A stretch of DNA of 64,000 nt. It comes from Brevibacterium marinum (GTDB lineage Bacteria > Actinomycetota > Actinomycetes > Actinomycetales > Brevibacteriaceae). Positions 8,316 to 16,281 of the stretch are shown here, piece after piece; position 1 is the first letter of the stretch, and the number at the start of each line of letters is the position of its first letter. The notes under the pieces are model-generated. The model was given only the letters and a program-made list of their open reading frames with translations. It made no database searches and was not told the origin of the DNA. The stretch lies in NCBI RefSeq assembly GCF_011927955.1, contig NZ_JAATJN010000001.1:2604001-2668000 (forward strand), written 5' to 3'. A program made the position numbers and the translations under genes.

Positions 8316-9689
8316 ATGAACGACGATCTCCATTCCCGCATGCACGTCGTCTCGGACGAGACCCGCAACTTGGTCAACCTCGTCCTCGACTACTCACGCC
8401 GACGCACCTTGGCCGTTGACACCCCGCTCGACCACCCGACGACGGAATCCGAGCTCAAGCGCTTGGCGGGTCCGACCATCACCGAGGAGGGCGTCGGCTC
8501 GTCGCGTGCCCTGGCGATCTTCGAACACATCTTCGCCCCCGCCTGCATCACCACGGACCACCCGAAGTACCTGTCCTTCATCCCGAGCGCGCCGACGAAG
8601 GCCGCAGTGGCCTTCGACCTGGTGGTCTCGGCCAGCGCGCTCTATGGAGGCTCCTGGCTCGAGGGTGCGGGCGTCGTCCATGCTGAGAACGAAGTCCTGG
8701 CCTGGCTGGCCGGAGAATTCGGACTGCCGACAGACGCCGGCGGTGTCTTCGTCCAGGGCGGGACGGTCGGCAACCTCTCCGCCCTGGTCGCGGCCCGGAA
8801 CGCCCAGAAGGCGAAGCTCGGGGACGCGAAGCCGGGTCGCTGGGTCATCGTGTGCAGCGCCGAAGCCCACTCGTCGGTCGCCTCGGCGGCTGAAGTGATG
8901 GATGTCGATGTTGCGCCCGTGCCCACCGGCGACGACGGGATTCTGCGCCCCGACGGCGTTCGTGCGGCTCTGGACGAGCACGGTGAGGCCGTCATCGCGG
9001 TCGTTGCGACCTCGGGAACGACGAACTTCGGCACGATCGACGACATCGCCGGGATCGCAACGCTCAAGGAGGAGTACGACTTCTGGCTCCACATCGACGG
9101 CGCATACGGCCTGGCCGCGATGCTCTCACCGCTGGTCCGGCACAAGTTCGCCGGAGTCGAGTCCGCCGACTCGGTCATCGTCGATCCGCACAAGTGGCTC
9201 TTCGCGCCCTTCGACGCCTGCGCCCTCATCTATCGTGCCCCCACACTGGGGAGGCGAGCGCACACGCAGCGCGCAGAATACCTCGACACACTCACCGACT
9301 CCCAGGAGTGGAGCCCATCGGACTACGCCATCCAGCTCACGCGCCGGCCTCGGGGTCTTCCCCTGTGGTATTCGCTGGCCAGTTATGGGGCGGAGACCTA
9401 CCGCGAGGCGATCGGGAACTCGATCGATCTGGCCATGCAGATCGGGACCGAGATCAAGAGACGGCCGAATCTGCGCTTGGTCCGCGAACCCGAGCTCTCG
9501 GTCGTCGTCTTCGAACGCGACGGCTGGGACCGCGAGGACTACCAGCAGTGGTCGGATCGCCTGCTCGAGGACCAGCGTGCCTTCGTCGTGCCCAGCTCCC
9601 ACCAGGGCCGGCCCAATGCTCGATTCGCGATCGTCAACCCGCTCACGACCTTCGAGGACCTCGTCGACATTCTCGACACCATGGAGTGA
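8316..9689 (+). CDS. Group II pyridoxal-phosphate-dependent decarboxylase
   Basis: A 457-residue fold-type I PLP enzyme of the aromatic-L-amino-acid/diaminobutyrate decarboxylase family. Seen: YLSFIPSAPTKAA, GGTVGNLSALVAAR, the cofactor His/Asp region (HIDGAYG) and the Schiff-base motif DPHKWLF with Lys293. Start ATG 8316 has a strong GGAGGGA site at 8306-8312. It is divergent from the carnitine operon regulator across an operator-rich gap, so the two may share control. The substrate cannot be told from sequence; an aromatic or acidic amino acid is possible. Confidence 0.88.
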   Translation: MNDDLHSRMHVVSDETRNLVNLVLDYSRRRTLAVDTPLDHPTTESELKRLAGPTITEEGVGSSRALAIFEHIFAPACITTDHPKYLSFIPSAPTKAAVAFDLVVSASALYGGSWLEGAGVVHAENEVLAWLAGEFGLPTDAGGVFVQGGTVGNLSALVAARNAQKAKLGDAKPGRWVIVCSAEAHSSVASAAEVMDVDVAPVPTGDDGILRPDGVRAALDEHGEAVIAVVATSGTTNFGTIDDIAGIATLKEEYDFWLHIDGAYGLAAMLSPLVRHKFAGVESADSVIVDPHKWLFAPFDACALIYRAPTLGRRAHTQRAEYLDTLTDSQEWSPSDYAIQLTRRPRGLPLWYSLASYGAETYREAIGNSIDLAMQIGTEIKRRPNLRLVREPELSVVVFERDGWDREDYQQWSDRLLEDQRAFVVPSSHQGRPNARFAIVNPLTTFEDLVDILDTME

Positions 9690-9713
9690 GAGCGTCGGTT
9701 CTCGGCTGTTGTC

Positions 9714-9780
9714 GGATACGCGCCTGATCGGGGTGCGCGCCGGGCTGATCGGATACGCGCCGGCCTCATCGGGGTGCGCG
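9714..9780. repeat. Imperfect tandem direct repeat between convergent genes
   Basis: Two copies of a GGATACGCGCC...ATCGGGGTGCGCG unit, at 9714-9739 and 9751-9780, offset 37 bases, the second with a four-base insertion. They fill the gap between the decarboxylase and yczE stops. No ORF uses them. Confidence 0.7.
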
Positions 9781-9782
9781 GA

Positions 9783-10448
9783 TCAGCTGTGCGGTTTCGG
9801 CCTGAGCTCGACGGTGAAGGCAGGCAGGAGGAGCTGTGTGATCGGTCCGATGCTCACCGCGTAGAGGGCCGTACCGAGGCCGAAGACTCCTCCGAGCAGC
9901 CAGCCCACGATGACGACACCGACCTCGATGAGCGTGCGGACCAGCCGGATCGACCGCCCGGTCACCCGCGACAGCCCCGTCATCAGTCCGTCGCGGGGGC
10001 CGGGCCCGAACTGCGAACCGATGTACATCGCCGAGGCGGCTCCGTTGAGCATGATGCCGCCGAGGAGGAGCGCGATGTTCCACCACAGTTCCTCGGGCCG
10101 AGGCAGGAACAGTCGGGTGAGATCGAGGAACGGGCCGATGAGCAGGGCGTTGAGGACGGTCCCGAGTCCGGGCTGCTGCCTCAGCGGTATCCAGATGAGC
10201 AGGACGAGGAGCGAGGTGATCGTGACGATGGTGCCGAAGGTCAGCGGCAGGTGCTTGATGATGCCCGAGTGGAGAACGTCCCAGGGCATCATGCCCAGTC
10301 CCGAGGTCACGAGCATCGCCATCGATGCGCCGAAGAGGTAGAGGCCGAGGATCAGCTGCGGCAGCCGCCGGGGGAGGCGACCGCTCTTGAGCTGCTGGAT
10401 CGGACCGATATTCGCGAGTTCGCGCTTCGGTGCTGGTGTCGATGACAT
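9783..10448 (-). CDS. yczE: YczE/YitT-type integral membrane protein
   Basis: A 221-residue protein with about five to six membrane segments. The first segment (LILGLYLFGASMAMLVTSGLG) followed by MMPWDVLH, and the internal RDGLMTGLSRVTGRSIRLVR motif, are characteristic of the YczE/YyaS/YitT group. It is divergent from a MocR regulator, the classic yczR-yczE pairing in which the MocR protein controls the membrane protein. Transport substrate is unknown. The ATG at 10448 has only a weak ribosome site. Confidence 0.85.
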   Translation of the reverse strand: MSSTPAPKRELANIGPIQQLKSGRLPRRLPQLILGLYLFGASMAMLVTSGLGMMPWDVLHSGIIKHLPLTFGTIVTITSLLVLLIWIPLRQQPGLGTVLNALLIGPFLDLTRLFLPRPEELWWNIALLLGGIMLNGAASAMYIGSQFGPGPRDGLMTGLSRVTGRSIRLVRTLIEVGVVIVGWLLGGVFGLGTALYAVSIGPITQLLLPAFTVELRPKPHS

Positions 10449-10538
10449 CGTTGGACTTTCGGTTCGTGCGGGCTGATCTCACCATCATGTCTCGAACTGG
10501 CCTTGTATTAAAGAGCCAATTGGAAGAAAGTGGTCGTT

Positions 10539-12029
10539 ATGAGCACAGCCCTGAACTCGACGGTGATGAGCGGGACCAGACTGGCGGGCGTCATCGGCAC
10601 TGGCCCCTGGCCCGGTCCCGCCTACGAGTCCCTGACGACCGCGATGTCGCGTGCCATCGCCGACGGGCGCATCCCGGTCGGCGTTCGTCTGCCCAGCGAA
10701 AGGGAGGTCGCCTCTGCCACCGGCCTGTCCCGGACCACGACCACTCGGGCGTTCTCGAAGCTGCGCGAGCAGGGCTTCGTCCTCACCCGACGCGGTTCGG
10801 GCAGCGTGGTCCGACTGCCGGAGGTTCCCGGCGGCCGCATCGACCATCTGCTGACGCCTGCGGATGCGGACGAGACCGAGATCGACCTCACCTGCACCGC
10901 CTCAACGGCACCTCCCCGGCTGCTGGGTGCCTACGATCGCGCGGTCGCGAAGGTCCACGCCTATCTGCCGGGCACCGGCTACTACCCATCGGGCCTGCCG
11001 GTGCTCAAAGAACTCATCGCCGAACGCTACACTGCTCGCGGCGTCCGAACCGATCCGGACCAGATCCTCATCACCTCGGGTGCCTTCGGCGCTGTGGCCA
11101 TTGCCGTGCGGGCACTCATCGAGGGACGCGGGCGCGTCCCACTCATCGAGGGACGCGGGCGCGTTCTCGTCGAGAGCCCGACCTATCCGAATGCGATCGC
11201 GACCCTCGAAGGCGCGGGGGCCTCACTGATTTCCTACCCCCTCGAGCTCGACGACCACGGCCACCACTGGGACATCGAGACCATGGGGCACATCGCCGCT
11301 CAGGCCCACGCGCGCTCGGCCTATCTCATCCCCGACTTCCACAATCCCACGGGGGCCCTCCTGCCCGAGGAGCAGAGGCCCGAACTCGGTGCCATGCTCA
11401 GACGCAACCGTGTGGTGGCGATCTTCGACGAGTCCCTGGCCGAACTCGGTCTCGACGGCGACCCCACACCGACACCGATGGCGGCCTTCGTGCCCGATTC
11501 GATCACAGTGGGAAGCACGAGCAAGATCTTCTGGGGAGGGCTCCGCGTCGGGTGGATGCGGATTCCGAGTCATCGCATCGACCAGGTGGCGGCGACGAGG
11601 CTGTGCTTGGACCTCGGTGCTCCGGTTCTCGAGCAGCTCGTCGCCGTCGAGCTCATGCATGAGCACGACATGATCGTCGGCGAGTATCGGACGAGGCTGC
11701 GGGCGGCCAGGGACAGCCTTGCCCAGCAGGTGCGCACCCATCTCCCGTCGTGGCAGGTCGACGTGCCACGGGGCGGAATGGCCCTGTGGTGCCGACTGCC
11801 CGAGGACCGTTCGGCGGCCCTGGCCATCGCTGCGCGGCGGCACGGGCTCAGCCTGGTCTCGGGCCCCAACTTCGCCCCTGCCGGGGGACTGGACCGGTGG
11901 ATCCGCCTGCCCTACACGGTCCCCGAGGCGCAAATGGACGAGGTCGGGCCCCGCCTGGCCGCGGCCTGGGATGAGGCCCTGAGCTTCAGCGGTCGGATCC
12001 CGCCCGGACGCGCACGAATCGTCGCCTGA
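10539..12029 (+). CDS. MocR-type regulator (GntR HTH plus aminotransferase domain), yczR-like
   Basis: A 496-residue protein: winged GntR HTH at about residues 25-85 (IPVGVRLPSEREVASATGLS), then a fold-type I aminotransferase-like domain with ESPTYPNAI, PDFHNPTGALL and the PLP-lysine motif VGSTSKIFWGGLRVGW. MocR proteins bind PLP and regulate vitamin B6-linked or transport genes; the divergent partner here is yczE. Start ATG 10539 follows GGAAGAAAG. Oddity: a 27-base in-frame tandem duplication gives LIEGRGRVP followed by LIEGRGRVL just before the ESPTYPN motif, a nine-residue insertion in the core domain. Confidence 0.9.
   Translation: MSTALNSTVMSGTRLAGVIGTGPWPGPAYESLTTAMSRAIADGRIPVGVRLPSEREVASATGLSRTTTTRAFSKLREQGFVLTRRGSGSVVRLPEVPGGRIDHLLTPADADETEIDLTCTASTAPPRLLGAYDRAVAKVHAYLPGTGYYPSGLPVLKELIAERYTARGVRTDPDQILITSGAFGAVAIAVRALIEGRGRVPLIEGRGRVLVESPTYPNAIATLEGAGASLISYPLELDDHGHHWDIETMGHIAAQAHARSAYLIPDFHNPTGALLPEEQRPELGAMLRRNRVVAIFDESLAELGLDGDPTPTPMAAFVPDSITVGSTSKIFWGGLRVGWMRIPSHRIDQVAATRLCLDLGAPVLEQLVAVELMHEHDMIVGEYRTRLRAARDSLAQQVRTHLPSWQVDVPRGGMALWCRLPEDRSAALAIAARRHGLSLVSGPNFAPAGGLDRWIRLPYTVPEAQMDEVGPRLAAAWDEALSFSGRIPPGRARIVA
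11113..11164. repeat. In-frame tandem duplication inside the MocR gene
   Basis: A 25-base identical segment begins at 11113 and again at 11140 (period 27 bases, nine codons). Both copies are read in the same frame, so the protein gains nine residues rather than shifting. The perfect identity suggests a recent event or slippage-prone site. Confidence 0.9.
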
Positions 12030-12052
12030 TCAGGTCTGAGTACCATGAGGAT

Positions 12053-12832
12053 ATGGATGCACGTGAGGGACTCAACCACGACGGACAGTACTCGACGGCG
12101 TCGACCGCGGAGGAATTCAGGCTCAACATCGCCGAGGTGCAGCGACGCATCGCCTCGGCGGCTGCGCGAGCGGGCCGGGACCCCGGCGAGATCGAACTGC
12201 TGCCCGTGAGCAAGACCGTGGCCCAGGAGCGGATCCGCGAAGCGGTTGCCGCCGGCTGTCACAGGCTGGGCGAGAACAAGGTGCAGGAGGCCTTCCGGAA
12301 GTCGGATGAGATGTCCGATCTCGACATCGAGTGGGCGGTGATCGGTCATCTGCAGTCGAACAAGGCCCGCGACGTTGCGAAGTTCGCCTCCGAGTTCCAA
12401 GCCCTCGACCGTCTCAAGGTGGCGGCCGCGCTCGAGCGGCGGCTGGAAGCGGAAGGACGCGAGCTCGACGTCTACGTGCAGGTCAACACCTCCGGTGAGG
12501 ATTCCAAGTTCGGAATGCCGCCGGAAGAGCTGCCCGACTTCCTCAGGCGGCTCCCGCAGTTCTCGAGGCTGAACGTGCGGGGCCTGATGACCCTCGCGGT
12601 GTTCTCCTCCGACATCGAACGCGTCCGCACCTGCTTCCAGCGCCTGCGGACACTGCGTGACCGGGCACGCGAGGCCGATCCGGACCTCGTGGGCGCAGGG
12701 CGCCTGTCGATGGGCATGTCCGGTGACTTCGAGGTCGCCGTAGAGGAAGGCGCCGACTGTGTGCGCGTGGGTCAGGCCATCTTCGGCAGGAGAGCACTGC
12801 CCGACAGCTACTATTGGCCGGAGAACGACTGA
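12053..12832 (+). CDS. yggS: PLP homeostasis protein, YggS/PLPBP family
   Basis: A 259-residue single-domain alanine-racemase-like barrel. Seen: LLPVSKTV with the PLP lysine Lys54, RLGENKVQEA, IGHLQSNKAR, VNTSGEDSKFGM, GLMTLA and the phosphate-binding SMGMSGDFEVAVEEGAD...RVGQAIFG. The family carries PLP without known catalysis and maintains B6 and amino-acid balance. In many actinobacteria it sits beside ftsZ/sepF; here it follows the MocR-YczE pair by 23 bases, which makes a B6-themed cluster. The N-terminus is about 20 residues longer than usual, so a later start is possible. Confidence 0.93.
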   Translation: MDAREGLNHDGQYSTASTAEEFRLNIAEVQRRIASAAARAGRDPGEIELLPVSKTVAQERIREAVAAGCHRLGENKVQEAFRKSDEMSDLDIEWAVIGHLQSNKARDVAKFASEFQALDRLKVAAALERRLEAEGRELDVYVQVNTSGEDSKFGMPPEELPDFLRRLPQFSRLNVRGLMTLAVFSSDIERVRTCFQRLRTLRDRAREADPDLVGAGRLSMGMSGDFEVAVEEGADCVRVGQAIFGRRALPDSYYWPEND

Positions 12833-12901
12833 GCGACGGCCCCACACAGCGATGTCCGAAAACCGCTGGCAATGCAGCGTGGCCGGGCGCAGAATGGTCG
12901 T

Positions 12902-14428
12902 ATGCTCACTACGGATCAGTGTTACCAGGCGGTGGCGGGGCGTGACAGACGGTTCGACGGAATGTTCTTCACCGCGGTGCACTCGACAGGCATCTTCTGC
13001 CGGCCCTCGTGCCCGGCCAGGACTCCTCTGCGCAAGAACGTCGATTTCTACCGGACTGCGGCCGCGGCGGCGGAGGCAGGATTCCGGGCCTGCAAGAGGT
13101 GCCGGCCCGATGCCAGCCCGAACTCTCCGGAGTGGGACATCCGGGCCGACGTCACCGCGCGGGCGGTGAGGCTCATCCGCGACGGCCTCGTCGACCGCGA
13201 GGGGATCCCGGGTCTCGCCTCGGCGCTGGGATACAGTCCACGACAGCTGGGACGGGTGTTGCGGGCCGAACTGGGGGTGAGCCCGCTCGCGATCGCCCGC
13301 ACGGAACGCGTGCGCACCGCTCGCACCCTCGTCGAATCGACGACCATGAGCATGAGTGAGATCGCCTTCGCCGCAGGTTTCTCGAGCATCCGCCAGTTCA
13401 ACGAGTCCTTCCGCGACGTCTATGAGTCGAGTCCGAGACACCTGCGCACCGGCCGCATCTCTGCCAACACCACTGACAGCATCGTCGTCCGCCTGGCCTA
13501 TCGTCCTCCTCTCGACCTGTCCCACCTGTTCGCCTATCTCGGCGTTCGCGCGATCTCCGGCGTCGAAGACGTCGGAGCCGCTCACTACACGCGCTCACTG
13601 CGCCTGGCCCACGGGCCGGCCGTCGTCTCCCTCACGCCGGGGCCCGGGGACTTCATCGAATGCAGACTCCGGCTGGCCGATACCCGTGACCTGGGCAGTG
13701 CGGTGTCCCGATCCCGACGAATCCTCGATCTCGACGCGGATCCAGTCGCCGTGAACTCGACCCTCACGGCGGCGGGGCTGTCGACACTGACCGACAGTTT
13801 CCCCGGCATCCGCTCGCCCGGAACCGGCGACCCCGTCGAACTGGCGATCCGCACCGTCCTGGGACAGCAGATCTCGGTCAGTGCGGCACGCACGCACCTG
13901 AACCGGCTCGTGGACGGGTTCGGCGAGGAGCTGCCCGCGCAGCTGCGGGTCGGCTCCGTCGACCGAGTCTTTCCCACGGCAGCCGCAATCGCAGACGTGC
14001 CCGAGGCGGACTGGTCACTGCCGACCCGCAGGATCGAGACCATCCGCTCCGTGGCGACGCGGCTCGCGGAGGGTTCGATCGATCTCGGTCCCGGCGGCGA
14101 CAGGCAGGCCGCCGGCGAAGCCCTGCTCGCCATCGCCGGGATCGGGCCATGGAGCCTCGGGTACATACGGATGCGGGCACTCGGAGATCCCGACATCCAC
14201 CTCGGCTCGGATCTCGGAGTCGCAAAGGCGTTGCGGTCCCTCCACGGTTCGGGTGAGGGCAGCAACGACTGGTCGCGGCAGCTGGAACACTGCCGACCGT
14301 GGAGATCCTATGTCACACACCTGCTGTGGGCCCATCATGCCCGGACACGCCACCGGCGCCAGCAGGACCGAGCGCAAACTCAGACGCACGAAGGACACAA
14401 CGAGACACGGAGAACACCATGCCCTTGA
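12902..14428 (+). CDS. alkA: Ada-AlkA fusion: methylphosphotriester sensor, AraC HTH and 3-methyladenine DNA glycosylase II
   Basis: A 508-residue protein. Residues 1-75 are the Ada zinc domain with four Cys (33, 37, 64, 67) in FCRPSC and ACKRC. Residues 85-185 are an AraC HTH pair (IPGLASALGYSPRQLGRVL; MSEIAFAAGFSSIRQFNESF). Residues 195-500 are an AlkA glycosylase with helix-hairpin-helix LLAIAGIGPWSLGYIRMRALG and the catalytic Asp region LGSDLGVAK. It both senses methylated DNA and excises alkylated bases. No ribosome site precedes ATG 12902, while CAGAAT (12890-12895) is spaced like a -10 for leaderless transcription. Overlaps ogt by 10 bases. Confidence 0.93.
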   Translation: MLTTDQCYQAVAGRDRRFDGMFFTAVHSTGIFCRPSCPARTPLRKNVDFYRTAAAAAEAGFRACKRCRPDASPNSPEWDIRADVTARAVRLIRDGLVDREGIPGLASALGYSPRQLGRVLRAELGVSPLAIARTERVRTARTLVESTTMSMSEIAFAAGFSSIRQFNESFRDVYESSPRHLRTGRISANTTDSIVVRLAYRPPLDLSHLFAYLGVRAISGVEDVGAAHYTRSLRLAHGPAVVSLTPGPGDFIECRLRLADTRDLGSAVSRSRRILDLDADPVAVNSTLTAAGLSTLTDSFPGIRSPGTGDPVELAIRTVLGQQISVSAARTHLNRLVDGFGEELPAQLRVGSVDRVFPTAAAIADVPEADWSLPTRRIETIRSVATRLAEGSIDLGPGGDRQAAGEALLAIAGIGPWSLGYIRMRALGDPDIHLGSDLGVAKALRSLHGSGEGSNDWSRQLEHCRPWRSYVTHLLWAHHARTRHRRQQDRAQTQTHEGHNETRRTPCP

Positions 14429-14970
14429 CATCGATCCGGCCGACAGCGGCCGCGCTGAGGCACACGAGCATCGACTCGGCCCTCGGGAAGATCCTGCTGA
14501 CCTCCGACGGTGAACACCTGAGCGGGTTGTACCTCGACGACTTCGACCACATCCTCGACCGGTTGGCGACCAGGACCGGAGTCGAGACGGTCGCCGACGA
14601 CGGATTGGATCTGTTCGCGACAGCGGGGGAGCAGATCGCCGAGTACTTCGCGGGCACCCGTCGGACCTTCGATCTCCCCTTGGCTCCGCATGGAACCGAC
14701 TTCCAGCGGCAGGTATGGCAGGCACTGACGACGATTCCCTATGGCGCTACCGCCGGATACGCCGAACTCGCTGCCTGGATCGACCGACCGACAGCGGCAC
14801 GGGCGGTGGGCGCGGCCAACGGCAGGAATCCGATCAGCATCATCGTCCCCTGCCACCGTGTGATCGGGGCCGATGGGGCACTGACCGGCTATGCCTGGGG
14901 AGAGGAGAAGAAGCGCTTCCTGCTCGACCTCGAGGCCGACACGGCAAAGGGCCCGAACTCAGAAGACTGA
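14419..14970 (+). CDS. ogt: Methylated-DNA--[protein]-cysteine S-methyltransferase
   Basis: A 183-residue suicide repair protein that takes the methyl group from O6-methylguanine. The active-site motif IIVPCHRVIG is present with Cys145, as are FQRQVWQAL, IPYGAT and AVGAANGRNP. Start ATG 14419 is preceded by ACGGAGAA and lies inside the end of the Ada-AlkA gene, so translation of the two repair enzymes is coupled. The open frame extends upstream but without family similarity. The stop lies within a strong terminator hairpin. Confidence 0.95.
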   Translation: MPLTSIRPTAAALRHTSIDSALGKILLTSDGEHLSGLYLDDFDHILDRLATRTGVETVADDGLDLFATAGEQIAEYFAGTRRTFDLPLAPHGTDFQRQVWQALTTIPYGATAGYAELAAWIDRPTAARAVGAANGRNPISIIVPCHRVIGADGALTGYAWGEEKKRFLLDLEADTAKGPNSED

Positions 14971-14980
14971 GTCCGGGCCC
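14949..14980. terminator. Bidirectional terminator hairpin, ogt / tRNA-Ala
   Basis: Stem GGGCCCG-A-ACTCAG with CTGAGT-C-CGGGCCC around an AAGA loop. It overlaps the ogt stop and begins ten bases past the 3' end of the leftward tRNA-Ala, so it can serve both. No long U tract follows. Confidence 0.7.
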
Positions 14981-14989
14981 TTCAGGCGG

Positions 14990-15062
14990 TGGAGGTAAGG
15001 GGATTCGAACCCCTGACCTTCTCCATGCCATGGAGACGCGCTACCAACTGCGCCATACCCCC
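14990..15062 (-). tRNA. tRNA-Ala(GGC)
   Basis: On the minus strand the acceptor GGGGGTA pairs with TACCTCC (one G-U), the D arm is GCGCAGTTGGTAGCGC, the anticodon stem TCTCC/GGAGA encloses ATGGCAT (anticodon GGC), and the T arm is AGGGG-TTCGAAT-CCCCT. Discriminator A; the 3' CCA is not encoded. Confidence 0.95.
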
Positions 15063-15131
15063 GCGTGCTGAAACAATATTACCCAGATGCACTCGTGACG
15101 ACAAATCGGCAGACAGTGACCCTGACCACAG

Positions 15132-15175
15132 TCGGGACCCACGCGCGTGAGCGGGCTCGGGACCCACGCGCGTGA
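15132..15175. repeat. 19-base perfect direct repeat
   Basis: TCGGGACCCACGCGCGTGA at 15132-15150 and again at 15157-15175 (period 25). It lies in the gap between tRNA-Ala and the small gene ending at 15238. Confidence 0.9.
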
Positions 15176-15177
15176 AG

Positions 15178-15219
15178 CCGACAACGGCCGGGGCCGGGGA
15201 CGGTCCCGGCCGTTGTCGG
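15178..15219 (-). terminator. Terminator hairpin after the small gene at 15238-15465
   Basis: A perfect 15-base stem, CCGACAACGGCCGGG (15178-15192) with CCCGGCCGTTGTCGG (15205-15219), 12-base loop, 18 bases past the stop of the leftward small gene. Confidence 0.7.
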
Positions 15220-15237
15220 CGGTTGGGCCCGATGCCA

Positions 15238-15465
15238 TCAGATCATCGGCCGCACGCGGTAGAGGTACTTCGCGACGTCGCGGTTGCGCTGCTCCTGCAC
15301 CCACTCGTCGCGTGCAAGCTCGCGCAGCTTCGCCCTGCGGCGTCTCTGTGCGGAGAACCGTCGGTCTTCGGCGGTGACCGCGGGGCGGCGGGCCCACCGG
15401 ACGAGCCGCAGTCCGGCGGACAGGGCCACTCGCCGTGGATATGTGAATGGAAATGTTGCGGACAA
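15238..15465 (-). CDS. Small basic protein, unknown
   Basis: A 75-residue, very Arg-rich protein starting at TTG with GAGGAA six bases before it. A hydrophobic stretch is lacking; residues 25-65 are a charged helix (RRPAVTAEDRRFSAQRRRR, then LRELARDEWVQEQRNRD). The terminator just past its stop supports a real gene. Function unknown; a nucleic-acid-binding or membrane-peripheral role is possible. Confidence 0.55.
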   Translation of the reverse strand: MSATFPFTYPRRVALSAGLRLVRWARRPAVTAEDRRFSAQRRRRAKLRELARDEWVQEQRNRDVAKYLYRVRPMI

Positions 15466-15470
15466 AGCGA

Positions 15471-16281
15471 TTCCTCAATGTTTTCAGGCAGGGAGTATCC
15501 CCGAATGTCGATATGACGAAATGATCGATATCAAAGAGCGTTGCGACGACTCGATGATTCGAATGAATGTGGCTTTCCGGAAATGAACTCAAACATTCTT
15601 GCGACCGGCCGCTTCCGACTGTGGATGGGTCAATGCAGCGGAGGCGCCGAGGCGCGGACAGAACGGGTTGAGCGACTCATGACGTGGAGAGCCAGCGGTG
15701 GACGTGAACCAACACGTACCTAGGTGAACGACGTTGTCCTACGCGAGAGGCCGATCACGTGCCGATGAGCGCCAGCAGAGGCGTCAGAGCAGCAGGTGGC
15801 CTATGCGACCGTGCGGAAGAAACGTACCGGCGTTCAGTCGACCGGTGGAGAAAGACGAAAGATACGGCTGGGATTCAGCCGGCGAGTCCTTGTCCGCCAA
15901 TCAAGCAGGCAGTGGTGTTCCCGGCCCAGCGGTGCTGGAAGTACGGAGTTGCGATAAGTTTCATCATCATTGCTGCGCTCCTTTCTTGGTCGTGGATCTC
16001 GTTCGAGCGGCGTCAGCGCTCGTCATTCATTGGTGCAATTCCTGGGGTTTATGCGAATCCGTAATTGCACTGTCGAATTTATCACACAATACGAATTCCA
16101 TGTGAGTTCTGCTCAATCTTTTTGAACTTTATGACGAATGACGTCTGTCTCCGGTGACGGCATGCGCACCTCATCCGGGTGGCTCCCGCGTCGGCGTCCG
16201 GTTCGCTGCGCGACCAAGTCGAGGAATATCGCCGTGCCGACGTAGAATCTTCCCAGACTCGCGACTCTTTGGGGGAAGACA
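15471..16281. other. Long intergenic region, AT-rich patches, no convincing large gene
   Basis: About 800 bases between the small basic-protein gene and the stress-protein gene. Open frames here lack ribosome sites and family signatures. The only frame I would keep is a 31-codon one on the minus strand (15875-15970). An 8-base inverted repeat, GTGCAATT (16033-16040) with AATTGCAC (16063-16070), lies upstream of that frame. Confidence 0.5.
15875..15970 (-). CDS. Candidate 31-residue small protein
   Basis: A short frame beginning with three ATGs (MMMKLIATPYF) preceded by AAGAAAGGAG at seven-base spacing, one of the best ribosome sites in the window. The peptide contains one Cys and ends in a Gly-rich tail (CLIGGQGLAG). 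No homologue recognised; chance cannot be excluded at this length. Confidence 0.35.
   Translation of the reverse strand: MMMKLIATPYFQHRWAGNTTACLIGGQGLAG

Noticed and set aside
11912..13585. 557-codon minus-strand frame across yggS and ada-alkA
   Set aside because: Crosses two clear genes on the other strand and has no motif.
15759..16064. 101-codon plus-strand frame with one possible membrane helix
   Set aside because: GTG start without ribosome site; the helix is antisense to the better-supported 31-codon frame.
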